Shown here in pieces: positions 52,091 through 59,600 of a stretch of 64,000 bases of DNA. The first letter of the stretch is position 1, and each line of letters opens with the position of its first letter. The notes beneath the pieces were generated by a model that saw nothing but the letters and a program-made list of their open reading frames with translations, was not told the DNA's origin and ran no database searches. A program made the position numbers and the translations under genes. This stretch comes from Mesotaenium endlicherianum (taxonomy: Eukaryota; Streptophyta; Zygnematophyceae; Zygnematales; Mesotaeniaceae). The stretch lies in the NCBI GenBank assembly GCA_009602735.1, contig WELA01003621.1:81485-145484 (forward strand). The letters run 5' to 3'.

Positions 52091-53514
52091 TGATCCTTCA
52101 ATTTTAACTGTACAACGTTTTCTATGTGCAAGGTATGCGGGAACATGTCAACCGGCTGTATTTTTTCTACCCGGTACTTTTCATCCAGCAATCCCAGGTC
52201 GCGCGCCTGTGTTGCCGGATTGCAACTTACATAAACCACGGTGGGGGCTGCAATATCCAGTAGTTTTTTAACGAGCTTTTCATGCATGCCCGCCCTTGGC
52301 GGATCGGTGATCACCACATCGGGCTGGCCATGGGTGGTAAAGAAAGCATCGTCGCATATATCGATCACATCACCCGTGAAAAAAGCGGTATGGGCCAGGC
52401 CGTTCAGTTGTGCATTTTCTTTAGCGTCGGCAATGGCATCGGCCACGGCTTCCACACCCACTACTTTCTGCGCTCCTTTGCTTACAAAAATACCAATACT
52501 GCCGGTGCCGCAATACAGGTCGTAGACCACCTGGCTGCCGTCGAGCTCCGCGAAATCGCGCGTTACCTTGTATAATTTTTCGGCCTGGCGGGTATTGGTC
52601 TGGAAAAACGACTTGGGACTGATCTTAAACCTGAAATCTTCCAGTGTTTCTATAATATACCCTTTGCCATGATACACTTTGGGATCGAGGTCGTAGAGAC
52701 TATCATTCTTTTTGGTATTGATGGTATATAATAAGGTAGTGATCTGCGGAAAATCATGCAAGAGTTGATCGAGTAATTTTTTTCTCGCGCCTGCATCTTC
52801 ATATCCGAATACCAGGTTCACCATCAGTTCACCGGTAGTGGTATTGCGCACCAGCATATTGCGCAGCCAGCCCTGGTGTTGTTTGATATCGTAAAACGGA
52901 AGTCCCTCTTCTATGGCAAACCGGGCGGCTGCCTTGCGCAGTTGATTGGTGGGTTCTTCCTGCAGGTAACAGGTATCGATCTCTACTACCCTGTCGAAAA
53001 ATCCGCGTACATGAAAACCTGCGGCGCCGGGTTGCGATTCCCAGGAAAGGCCGGCCGCTTTCATTTGCTGGAACTCATCGGCGGGGATGAATTTCCGCGT
53101 GGCGAAAGTATATTCCATCTTGTTGCGGTAGCCGGTAGTAGCATCGGCGCCGATGATGGGTGAAATGGATGGCAAACTGATCCTGCCAATGCGCTGCAGG
53201 TTATCTGTTACCTGTTTTTGTTTGTACACGAGTTGTTGTTCGTAAGGCAGCATCTGCCATTGGCAACCTCCGCAAACACCGAAATGCGAACAAAAAGGTG
53301 TTACACGGGTGGGCGATGGTGTTTTGATCTGGATGGCCTGGCCTTCGGCCCAGTCAGATTTGTTCTTTGATAACCTGATGTCTACTATATCTCCGGGCAC
53401 AGCGCCTTCAATAAATATTACTTTTCCATCCACGCGCGACAAAGATTTTCCTTCAGCGGCATAGTCCTGTACCAAAACATTTTCTAAAATTGTATTTTTT
53501 CTTTGTTTTCCCAC
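52087..53514 (-). CDS. rlmD: 23S rRNA (uracil-C5) methyltransferase, RlmD family
   Basis: A 475-residue SAM-dependent methyltransferase. An N-terminal TRAM domain (about residues 8-65) precedes an iron-sulfur cysteine cluster (FCSHFGVCGGCQWQ, about 73-86, plus a cysteine in CYLQEE). SAM binding is at DLYCGTGSIGIF, and the catalytic cysteine lies in VSCNPATQARD. The family methylates U1939 (RlmD) or U747 and tRNA U54 (RlmC/TrmA); the TRAM plus cluster favours RlmD-type. The start is a GTG, five bases after a -7 box, which suggests a near-leaderless mRNA. Confidence 0.9.
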   Translation of the reverse strand: MGKQRKNTILENVLVQDYAAEGKSLSRVDGKVIFIEGAVPGDIVDIRLSKNKSDWAEGQAIQIKTPSPTRVTPFCSHFGVCGGCQWQMLPYEQQLVYKQKQVTDNLQRIGRISLPSISPIIGADATTGYRNKMEYTFATRKFIPADEFQQMKAAGLSWESQPGAAGFHVRGFFDRVVEIDTCYLQEEPTNQLRKAAARFAIEEGLPFYDIKQHQGWLRNMLVRNTTTGELMVNLVFGYEDAGARKKLLDQLLHDFPQITTLLYTINTKKNDSLYDLDPKVYHGKGYIIETLEDFRFKISPKSFFQTNTRQAEKLYKVTRDFAELDGSQVVYDLYCGTGSIGIFVSKGAQKVVGVEAVADAIADAKENAQLNGLAHTAFFTGDVIDICDDAFFTTHGQPDVVITDPPRAGMHEKLVKKLLDIAAPTVVYVSCNPATQARDLGLLDEKYRVEKIQPVDMFPHTLHIENVVQLKLKDQ

Positions 53515-53519
53515 GGTTG

Positions 53520-53527
53520 CAAATGTA
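53520..53527 (-). promoter_or_regulatory. -7 box five bases before the rlmD GTG
   Basis: Minus-strand TACATTTG matches TAnnTTTG and ends five bases before the start codon at 53514. No clear TTG at -33. Confidence 0.45.
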
Positions 53528-53572
53528 ATCAGGATAGCCTATTTAACTACATTTACCATCCAATACCTTATT

Positions 53573-55033
53573 ATGAATCGTATCAGCATCTTTTTGGTCT
53601 TCCTTTGTTCGGGTCTTTCGCTTGCGGCACAGAAAAAAACAGCGCCTGTTAAACCCCAGGTTACTACCAACGGACGCAATATCAACATCACCCTTACCCC
53701 GCTTAAGAACTGCAAAGTGTACCTGGGCAGCTATATGGGCAAAGGCAAGGCGCTGGTTGATTCCGCCATGCTGAACGATAAAAGCCAGGGGGTGTTTCGC
53801 GGCGCCAACAAACTCACAGGTGGTATTTATTTCGTGGTATCGCCGCAACTCACCATTCAGTTTGAATTATTGATGGATGACAAGCAGCATTTTTCCATTG
53901 CAGCCGATACCGCACTCAAAGAACAGGCAGTGATCACCGGTTCTTTCGATAACGACCTTTTCAAAACCTATTCTGAAATATCTACTGCACAGGGTAAAAA
54001 GATCCAGCAATACGAAGCTGCTTATCATGCAGCAAGGACCAGCGCCGATTCAGCCGCTGCAAAGGCCGAGTTGGTCAAAGCCGATAAAGCGATCCGTCAA
54101 TACCAGTCAGATATCATTGCAAAATATCCGCAATCGCTGCTGGCCATGTTGTTCAATACCATGAAGCGGCCTACGGCGCCGGCTATCCCCGTTGTAAATG
54201 GCAAGGCCGATTCGTTGTATCCTTATCGCTTTGTAAAAGAACATTTTTGGGATGATGTGAATTTTAACGACGACCGCCTGCTGCGCACGCCATTCTTTGA
54301 ACTCAAGCTTGATGAATATTTTAAATACTATGTATCACCCGAACCCGACTCTATTATTGCAGAAGTGAAATACATATTACTGTATGCCAGAACGGGTAAA
54401 GAGATCTATCCTTACCTGCTCACCAAGTTCACCAACAAATACATGAATCCCGAATTCATGGGGCAGGACAAAGTATTTGTGTATCTCTTTGAGAATTTTT
54501 ATGCTAAGGGCGATACCGTGTTGCTGAACCAGGCTTCGCGCAAAACGGTTACGGAGCGGGCTTATTTCCTGATGGCCAACCAGATCGGTCAGCCCGCGCC
54601 CACACTCAACCTCAGCGATACCTCGGGCAAAGCCGTGTCTTTATATGCTATCCAGGCGCCTTTTACCATGATCGCTTTCTGGGATCCCAACTGCGGGCAT
54701 TGCAAGGAAGAAATTCCACGACTCGATTCATTGTATAAAGCCAAGTGGAGAAACATGGGCGTGAAAGTGTTATCGGTGAATATTTATGAAAATGAAATTC
54801 CTTCCTGGAAAAAATTCATAGCGGCCAAGAGCTTATCATCCGACTGGCTGCAGGCTTACGAAACAAAAGAAGCTAAAGAAGCCACTGAAAAATCAGGACA
54901 GGCTAATTACCGTCAGTTATTCGACATCATCAAGACCCCTACTTTCTACCTGCTCGACAAAGACAAACACATCATTGCAAAGCAACTCAGCCTGGAGCAG
55001 TTCGATGATATTTTGAAAATAAAAACGAAGTAA
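53573..55033 (+). CDS. TlpA-type thioredoxin-like protein with N-terminal DUF4369-like region
   Basis: A 486-residue exported protein. A signal peptide (residues 1-20, ending LAAQ) precedes a beta-rich region resembling DUF4369 (about 35-125) and a helical middle with a DSA/KAE-rich coil (about 135-190). A C-terminal AhpC/TSA-thioredoxin domain follows, from about 338. The redox pair C374/C377 reads NCGHC within FWDPNCGHCKEE. Such proteins reduce disulfides in the periplasm and are abundant in Bacteroidota. The stop is six bases before the ATAG/CTAT array of the ahpC region. Confidence 0.9.
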   Translation: MNRISIFLVFLCSGLSLAAQKKTAPVKPQVTTNGRNINITLTPLKNCKVYLGSYMGKGKALVDSAMLNDKSQGVFRGANKLTGGIYFVVSPQLTIQFELLMDDKQHFSIAADTALKEQAVITGSFDNDLFKTYSEISTAQGKKIQQYEAAYHAARTSADSAAAKAELVKADKAIRQYQSDIIAKYPQSLLAMLFNTMKRPTAPAIPVVNGKADSLYPYRFVKEHFWDDVNFNDDRLLRTPFFELKLDEYFKYYVSPEPDSIIAEVKYILLYARTGKEIYPYLLTKFTNKYMNPEFMGQDKVFVYLFENFYAKGDTVLLNQASRKTVTERAYFLMANQIGQPAPTLNLSDTSGKAVSLYAIQAPFTMIAFWDPNCGHCKEEIPRLDSLYKAKWRNMGVKVLSVNIYENEIPSWKKFIAAKSLSSDWLQAYETKEAKEATEKSGQANYRQLFDIIKTPTFYLLDKDKHIIAKQLSLEQFDDILKIKTK

Positions 55034-55038
55034 CCATT

Positions 55039-55094
55039 ATAGATTTTATCTATCAATCTATAGATATTATATATAGAAAGCTATCATCGAATAG
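55039..55094 (+). promoter_or_regulatory. Helically phased ATAG/CTAT array, OxyR-like operator upstream of ahpC
   Basis: ATAG (55039), CTAT (55050), ATAG (55060), CTAT (55081) and ATAG (55091) begin at steps of 11, 10, 21 and 10 bases, about one per turn on one DNA face. ATAT at 55071 fills the missing turn. The first pair reads ATAGATTTTATCTAT, an exact fit to the half-site ATAGnTnnnAnCTAT of OxyR. It ends 94 bases before the ahpC ATG. Confidence 0.65.
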
Positions 55095-55188
55095 CTGACA
55101 TTTGCATTATAATCAAACCGGCTACCGGTCATTTACATCTTTATTATTGCTTGTCCATTTTCAGTATTGTAAAAAACAACTACACAAT

Positions 55189-55758
55189 ATGAGTAACAGG
55201 GTATTATCTATTGGAAGCCGGTTTCCTGCATTCAAGAAAAAAGCAGTGGTTTCTATCGAGAAAGGAAAAGAGTTCATTGAATTAACAAACGAGTATGCAA
55301 CTGAAAAAGGCAAATGGACTGTGCTATTCTGGTGGCCCAAGGATTTTACATTTGTTTGTCCTACTGAGATTGCCGAATTCAACAAAAAAAACAGCGAATT
55401 CACCGACCGCGATGCGGTACTGATCGGCGCTTCTACCGATTCTGAATTTGTACACGCCGCCTGGAGAAAGGACCACAACGACCTGCGCGACCTGAAATTC
55501 CCCATGCTGGCCGATACTTCCAAATCGCTGGCCGAAGAGCTGGGTATCCTGGATGCAGAAGAAAAGATCGCATACCGCGCTACTTTCATCATCGATCCGC
55601 AGGGTATCGTTCGCTGGGTAAGTGTGTATGACCTGAATGTAGGCCGTAGCGTGCAGGAAGTGATCCGTGTACTGGATGCTTTGCAAACCGACGAGCTCTG
55701 CCCCTGTAACTGGAGCAAAGGCGAAGAAACCCTCACCACACAGTTGAACCTGAATTAA
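55189..55758 (+). CDS. ahpC: Alkyl hydroperoxide reductase C-type peroxiredoxin
   Basis: A 189-residue peroxiredoxin from the ATG at 55189; a frame can be extended to a TTG at 55102, but family members begin here (MSNRVLSIGSRFPAF). The peroxidatic cysteine is C57 in DFTFVCPTE, and the C-terminal resolving region has C171 and C173 in ELCPCNWSKG. The double-Cys CPC end resembles mycobacterial-type AhpC, which uses AhpD rather than AhpF as reductant. The next gene, 10 bases on, encodes an AhpD-fold protein. Reduces peroxides and organic hydroperoxides. Likely under control of the array upstream. Confidence 0.9.
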   Translation: MSNRVLSIGSRFPAFKKKAVVSIEKGKEFIELTNEYATEKGKWTVLFWWPKDFTFVCPTEIAEFNKKNSEFTDRDAVLIGASTDSEFVHAAWRKDHNDLRDLKFPMLADTSKSLAEELGILDAEEKIAYRATFIIDPQGIVRWVSVYDLNVGRSVQEVIRVLDALQTDELCPCNWSKGEETLTTQLNLN

Positions 55759-55768
55759 TACCTGTATC

Positions 55769-56365
55769 ATGAGTGAATCCATCATACAAAATGAAACTTT
55801 CAGCAACCTGCTCAACGACCTGCAGTTGTCTGACTACGCCGTTTCTGCCAATGCACAGGCGCTGCTCGACGTGGATGCCAAATACATCCGCGACCTGAAG
55901 ATCAATGTGGGCAATGTGCTCAACAACACGCAATACCTGAACAAAAAGGAAGCGTTGTTGCTGGCGCTGGCGGTAGCCGTGAATGAAAAGCATACAGCGC
56001 TCAGCGAAAGTTTCTCGCGCCAGGCGCTCGAAGCCGGCGCCAATGAAGGCGAACTGGCAGAGATCGTTGCCTGTACATCGCTGATGAATACCAATAATAT
56101 ATTTTACCGTTTTCGCCATTTCACCAATAAAGAATTCTACCAGAACCATCCGGCCGGTATCAAAATGAGCATCATGATGAACCCGGTATTGGGAAAAGAG
56201 TTCTTTGAACTGGTGAGCCTGGTGATCTCGGCAGTAAATGGTTGTGAGCTGTGCGTGCGATCGCATGAGCAATCTGTTTTACAGCATGGGAGCAGTGAAG
56301 CAAGGGTATTGGAAGCTGTTAAACTGGGTGCAGTGCTGAAGGGACTGATCACCGTACTGGCTTAG
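55769..56365 (+). CDS. AhpD-like alkylhydroperoxidase (carboxymuconolactone decarboxylase fold)
   Basis: A 198-residue all-helical protein. The redox/proton-relay motif is C159-x2-C162-x3-H166 within NGCELCVRSHEQ, as in AhpD (CxxC with a downstream His). It starts 10 bases after ahpC, so they form an operon. Together they resemble the AhpC-AhpD pair, in which AhpD regenerates AhpC, here without an AhpF in view. A strong terminator follows. Confidence 0.9.
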   Translation: MSESIIQNETFSNLLNDLQLSDYAVSANAQALLDVDAKYIRDLKINVGNVLNNTQYLNKKEALLLALAVAVNEKHTALSESFSRQALEAGANEGELAEIVACTSLMNTNNIFYRFRHFTNKEFYQNHPAGIKMSIMMNPVLGKEFFELVSLVISAVNGCELCVRSHEQSVLQHGSSEARVLEAVKLGAVLKGLITVLA

Positions 56366-56387
56366 TGTGAGTGATAGAATGGGGTTG

Positions 56388-56417
56388 AAAAAGAGCGGGC
56401 AAGCCCGCTCTTTTTTT
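56388..56417 (+). terminator. Terminator after the ahpC-ahpD operon
   Basis: AGAGCGGGC and GCCCGCTCT form a 9-base perfect stem with an AA loop, flanked by AAAA before and TTTTTT after. It may work in both directions. Confidence 0.9.
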
Positions 56418-56481
56418 ATTTATAAAGCCCCTTTCCGGCGATTTGACTTATTTTTAACGGCTGGGGTGCAGTCAATTCTAT

Positions 56482-56489
56482 TATTTTTG
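56482..56489 (+). promoter_or_regulatory. -7 box before the beta-barrel gene
   Basis: TATTTTTG matches TAnnTTTG and ends 17 bases before the ATG at 56507. No TTG is at the exact distance. Confidence 0.45.
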
Positions 56490-56506
56490 CCCCTCATAGC
56501 TATCAA

Positions 56507-57241
56507 ATGAAAAAAACACTACTATTACTGCTGGGCGTTTCTCTGAGCATTTTATCTATTGCACAAACGGAAACAAACACTAAGAAAGACTGGAGTAAAA
56601 TAGATATCAGCAGCAGGTCGGCCGACCATTTCATGATCCAATATGGTATCGACAGCTGGCAGGGCGCTCCCGACAGCGTAAAAACCAGCGGTTTCAGCCG
56701 GCATTTCAACTTTTATTTCATGTTGGATAAGCCCTTCAAGACCAACCCTCATTTCAGTGTGGGACTGGGCGCGGGCATCGGTACCAGTAATATGTTCTTT
56801 CATAACACCAAGGTGGACATCAAATCCATGTCTTCCAAACTGCCCTTCATCAACCAGGACAGTACCGATCATTTCAAAAAGAACAAGCTTACTACCATAT
56901 TCCTGGAAGTGCCTGTTGAATTGCGCTATTATGCCAATCCCGCCAATCCCAACAAATCCTGGAAAGCGGCCCTGGGCGTGAAAGTGGGTACTTTGCTGAA
57001 GGCTTACACCAAGGGTAAGAACCTGGTGAACAAGAACGGCGCTTCTATTTATGGACCTTCTTATATTGTAAAAGAGTACGACAAACGTTTCATCGACGGC
57101 ACCATGCTGGCGGTAACCGGCCGTATTGGTTATGGTATCATTTCGCTGGATGCGGGGTACCAGATCACCAGCGTATTGAAAGACGGCGTAGGGCCGAATA
57201 TGCACAAATTCTCTATCGGGCTTACAATCAGCGGGCTTTAA
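56507..57241 (+). CDS. Outer-membrane beta-barrel protein (porin-family-like)
   Basis: A 244-residue exported protein. A signal peptide (about residues 1-20, ending SIAQ) precedes an eight- to ten-stranded beta-barrel pattern with alternating hydrophobic residues, Gly-rich turns (GVGLGAGIGTSNMF-like GLGAGIGTSN) and a final hydrophobic strand ending GLTISGL. It resembles the Bacteroidota outer-membrane beta-barrel (OMP_b-brl) families. No specific function is evident. It is a single-gene unit between two terminators. Confidence 0.82.
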   Translation: MKKTLLLLLGVSLSILSIAQTETNTKKDWSKIDISSRSADHFMIQYGIDSWQGAPDSVKTSGFSRHFNFYFMLDKPFKTNPHFSVGLGAGIGTSNMFFHNTKVDIKSMSSKLPFINQDSTDHFKKNKLTTIFLEVPVELRYYANPANPNKSWKAALGVKVGTLLKAYTKGKNLVNKNGASIYGPSYIVKEYDKRFIDGTMLAVTGRIGYGIISLDAGYQITSVLKDGVGPNMHKFSIGLTISGL

Positions 57242-57273
57242 ATTGTTCGTGTGAATATATCATTATCATTGAG

Positions 57274-57304
57274 AGGGCGATGCTGAATGGCATTGCCCTT
57301 TTTT
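57274..57304 (+). terminator. Terminator after the beta-barrel gene
   Basis: AGGGCGATGC (57274-57283) pairs with GCATTGCCCT (57290-57299), one G-T wobble, then TTTTTT. Confidence 0.85.
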
Positions 57305-57319
57305 ATTAACGATCCACCC

Positions 57320-57327
57320 TACCTTTG
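57320..57327 (+). promoter_or_regulatory. -7 box six bases before the hflX ATG
   Basis: TACCTTTG matches TAnnTTTG and ends six bases before ATG 57334. The box also contains the TTG that would start a longer frame, so that start is rejected. Confidence 0.55.
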
Positions 57328-57333
57328 CACCCT

Positions 57334-58521
57334 ATGATCGAAAAAAAGCAGGTTATACAGCGTGAAGAAAAGGCTGTGCTGGTGGGATTGATACAGAAAG
57401 ATCAGACCAATGAACAGGTTGCCGAATACCTCGATGAACTGGCGTTCCTCTCTGAGACCGCCGGGGCTATTGCTATTAAGCGGTTTACACAAAAGATGGC
57501 GCATCCCGACAGCCGCACTTTTGTAGGAAAGGGCAAGCTGGAAGAGATACGCGAATATGCAACGGACAGGGAGATAGACCTCGTTATTTTCGACGACGAG
57601 CTCACCGGCTCACAAATCACCAATATTGAAAAAGAGCTCGGCATCAAAGTGATCGACCGCAGCGACCTCATCCTCGATATTTTCGCACGGCGCGCCCGTA
57701 CAGCGCAGGCCAAAGTGCAGGTAGAGCTGGCGCAATACCAATACCTGCTGCCCCGCCTCAAGGGTATGTGGAAGCACCTTGAAAGACAGGGAGGTGGTAT
57801 CGGTACACGCGGACCAGGTGAAACGGAGATCGAAACCGACCGTCGTATTGTGAAGGATAAGATATCGCTCTTACGTAAGCGTTTGACGGAAATAGACAAG
57901 CAGTCCTTCACCCAACGCAAAGACCGCGGCGAGCTGATACGTGTTTCACTGGTGGGTTATACCAATGTGGGCAAAAGCACGCTGATGAATTTACTGAGCA
58001 AGAGCGAAGTGTTTGCCGAAAACAAATTGTTCGCTACGCTCGATACCACTACCCGCAAAGTGGTATTTGAAAACACACCTTTTTTATTGAGTGATACCGT
58101 AGGATTTATTCGCAAACTGCCGCACCACCTGGTAGAAAGTTTCAAGAGTACACTGGATGAAGTGAGAGAGGCAGATATTTTATTGCACGTAGTAGATATT
58201 TCCCATCCGCAATATGAAGAGCAGATAGGTGTGGTGAACAAGACCTTGCAAGACCTGAAAGCTTTTGAAAAGCCCATACTCACCATTTTCAATAAAATGG
58301 ACCTGTATGAAGAGCGCACGTTCGACGAATGGCTGGAAGACAGTGTGAAAACAGAGATCTTGCAGGACCTGAAAGACCGTTGGGATGAAATTACCCATAA
58401 CAATTGCGTATTCGTTTCGGCCCTGGAGCGAAGAAATGTAGATGCCCTGCGCGAGTTGATTTTGAATAAAGTGCGCGATATGTACCAGGTGCGTTATCCT
58501 TACCGCACCGTTCATTTTTAG
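57334..58521 (+). CDS. hflX: Ribosome-associated GTPase HflX
   Basis: A 395-residue GTPase that splits stalled or hibernating 70S ribosomes. The N-terminal nucleotide-binding domain carries GKGKLEEIREYA; the GGGIGTRGPGE loop (153-163) and a coiled coil follow. The G domain has G1 GYTNVGKS (208-215), G3 DTVG (254-257) and NKMD for G4. The ATG at 57334 is preferred because the promoter -7 box lies just before it. A Rieske protein gene follows after five bases. Confidence 0.93.
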   Translation: MIEKKQVIQREEKAVLVGLIQKDQTNEQVAEYLDELAFLSETAGAIAIKRFTQKMAHPDSRTFVGKGKLEEIREYATDREIDLVIFDDELTGSQITNIEKELGIKVIDRSDLILDIFARRARTAQAKVQVELAQYQYLLPRLKGMWKHLERQGGGIGTRGPGETEIETDRRIVKDKISLLRKRLTEIDKQSFTQRKDRGELIRVSLVGYTNVGKSTLMNLLSKSEVFAENKLFATLDTTTRKVVFENTPFLLSDTVGFIRKLPHHLVESFKSTLDEVREADILLHVVDISHPQYEEQIGVVNKTLQDLKAFEKPILTIFNKMDLYEERTFDEWLEDSVKTEILQDLKDRWDEITHNNCVFVSALERRNVDALRELILNKVRDMYQVRYPYRTVHF

Positions 58522-58526
58522 TTTCC

Positions 58527-58877
58527 ATGACAGAAAAAAAGATCAGCTGGTTCAAGATTGCCGATGATGCTGCCTTACTTCCATGGCAAGACAATAATAT
58601 GTGCCAGATAGAAGCAGATGGTAAAAAAATAACCATGGCGCGTTTTGGAAGCCAGTTCTATGCTTTTGCGCAAAAATGCCCGCATGCCAGCGGCATCATG
58701 TCCGATGGATATATTGATGCACAGGGCCATGTAGTATGCCCGGTACACCGTTATCGCTTTAATATGCAAAATGGTCGTAATACGAGTGGCGAGGGTTATT
58801 ACCTCAAAACCTATTTAGCCGAACAGCGCCCGGATGGCATATATATTGGGATAGAACAGAAGGGTTGGTGGTTATGA
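58527..58877 (+). CDS. Rieske [2Fe-2S] domain protein
   Basis: A 116-residue single-domain Rieske protein. The cluster ligands are C51 and H53 in CPHA and C71 and H74 in CPVH, the C-x-H...C-x2-H pattern. Small soluble Rieske proteins of this kind act as ferredoxins for oxygenases or nitrite reductase-like systems. The domain lacks a membrane anchor. It follows hflX by five bases and is co-transcribed, but there is no known link in function. Confidence 0.88.
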   Translation: MTEKKISWFKIADDAALLPWQDNNMCQIEADGKKITMARFGSQFYAFAQKCPHASGIMSDGYIDAQGHVVCPVHRYRFNMQNGRNTSGEGYYLKTYLAEQRPDGIYIGIEQKGWWL

Positions 58878-58919
58878 GATATTTTTTCTGAACTGGTTTT
58901 TCCGGAATACATTTTTCCC

Positions 58920-58927
58920 TATTTTTG
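58920..58927 (+). promoter_or_regulatory. -7 box of the tRNA-Asn gene
   Basis: TATTTTTG matches TAnnTTTG, 22 bases before the mature tRNA 5' end. No clear TTG at -33. Confidence 0.45.
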
Positions 58928-58949
58928 CAACCCCGAATAGGGCAGGTAT

Positions 58950-59023
58950 TCCCAAATAGCTCAGTTGGTTAGAGCATCTGACTGTTAATCAGAGGGTCGC
59001 TGGTTCAAGTCCAGCTTTGGGAG
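58950..59023 (+). tRNA. tRNA-Asn (GTT)
   Basis: A 74-base cloverleaf without encoded CCA. The acceptor stem pairs TCCCAAA with TTTGGGA, and the discriminator base is G. The D-arm reads GCTC..GAGC, the anticodon loop is CTGTTAA with anticodon GTT (58984-58986), and the T-arm has GGTTCAAGTCC. The gene marks the last ordinary locus before the accessory region. Confidence 0.95.
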
Positions 59024-59027
59024 CAGC

Positions 59028-59061
59028 AAACCCGTAGAACGTATGTTTTATGGGTTTTTTA
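59028..59061 (+). terminator. Terminator after tRNA-Asn
   Basis: AAACCCGTA (59028-59036) pairs with TATGGGTTT (59049-59057), one G-T wobble, followed by TTT and a T-rich tail. Confidence 0.7.
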
Positions 59062-59103
59062 TTGCCTATAACCCATCTTTTTGCCCCATTTCCGATTGAT
59101 TTT

Positions 59104-59142
59104 GGTACCGGATTGGTACCCAACTTCCCGTTTTCTGGTACC
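59104..59142. repeat. Three GGTACC boxes just downstream of tRNA-Asn
   Basis: GGTACC occurs at 59104, 59115 and 59137, within TTGGTACC, TTGGTACCC and CTGGTACCC contexts. Clusters like this near a tRNA 3' end can be arm sites of a tyrosine integrase. No integrase or duplicated tRNA end is in the window. Confidence 0.35.
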
Positions 59143-59144
59143 CA

Positions 59145-59222
59145 TGTAATCGGCAATCACAACTACAGAGTTTTCGGCAATCAGGAGTACATAGAAATCG
59201 GCAACAATTGATACAGAGTTTT
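59145..59222. mobile_element. IS21-family left end, truncated at an assembly joint
   Basis: 78 bases identical to the left end of the complete element at 61410-63999: TGTAATCGGC and the first two 24-base units, plus most of the third. It stops at a single N at 59223. Probably the edge of a full copy that the assembly did not span. Confidence 0.85.
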
Positions 59223-59223
59223 N
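59223..59223. other. Single N, assembly joint
   Basis: One undetermined base directly after the IS left end. The sequence changes abruptly to AT-rich coding sequence with no IS right end, so the gap length and order are unknown. Confidence 0.9.
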
Positions 59224-59600
59224 TTTGAATCTCCACAACTAATAATTTTCAAATGATTATTATCAAAAAACTGAAGCCCAATGAATGTCGCCGTGGCTCC
59301 TTTCTTTTGTTTACTTTTTTCAAGAGACGCTTTTGCAGGATTGGTATTAGTTATAATATTTGATTGTTTAAAAATTTGAGCACAATCAATGAAGTTTGTA
59401 ACCAATTTTTCATGTTCGAACGTTGGATTGGACACAAATTTTTTTGTAATTAATTCAGCCCATTCCTCTGAATTGTAGCTTTGAGTTGTGCCATCAGCTA
59501 AAGCGAATGTTTTTGTTGACTTATTGAAAGCAAACTTGTCCTGAATGTTTTGATATAAATAAGATGACCGTTTTTGAATCTGTAAAATTGTAATATTCAT
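59224..59600 (-). pseudogene. PP2C-type protein phosphatase, partial (C-terminus lost at assembly joint)
   Basis: The N-terminal 125 residues of a protein phosphatase 2C-like domain. ALADGTTQS (about residues 33-41) corresponds to the metal-binding ADG motif, and SCGDS at the 3' edge to the GDS motif of the central beta sheet. The ATG overlaps the TAA of the vWA gene by one base (TAATG on the coding strand), so the two are translationally coupled. The reading continues across the N into IS sequence, but that part is artificial. PP2C domains remove phosphate from Ser/Thr. vWA, PP2C and a kinase together form TerY-P-like systems; a kinase gene may lie in the missing DNA. Confidence 0.65.

Noticed and set aside
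59181-59222. Continuation of the PP2C reading frame across the N into IS sequence
   Set aside because: The extra residues derive from the IS end and an undetermined base; they do not belong to the gene.
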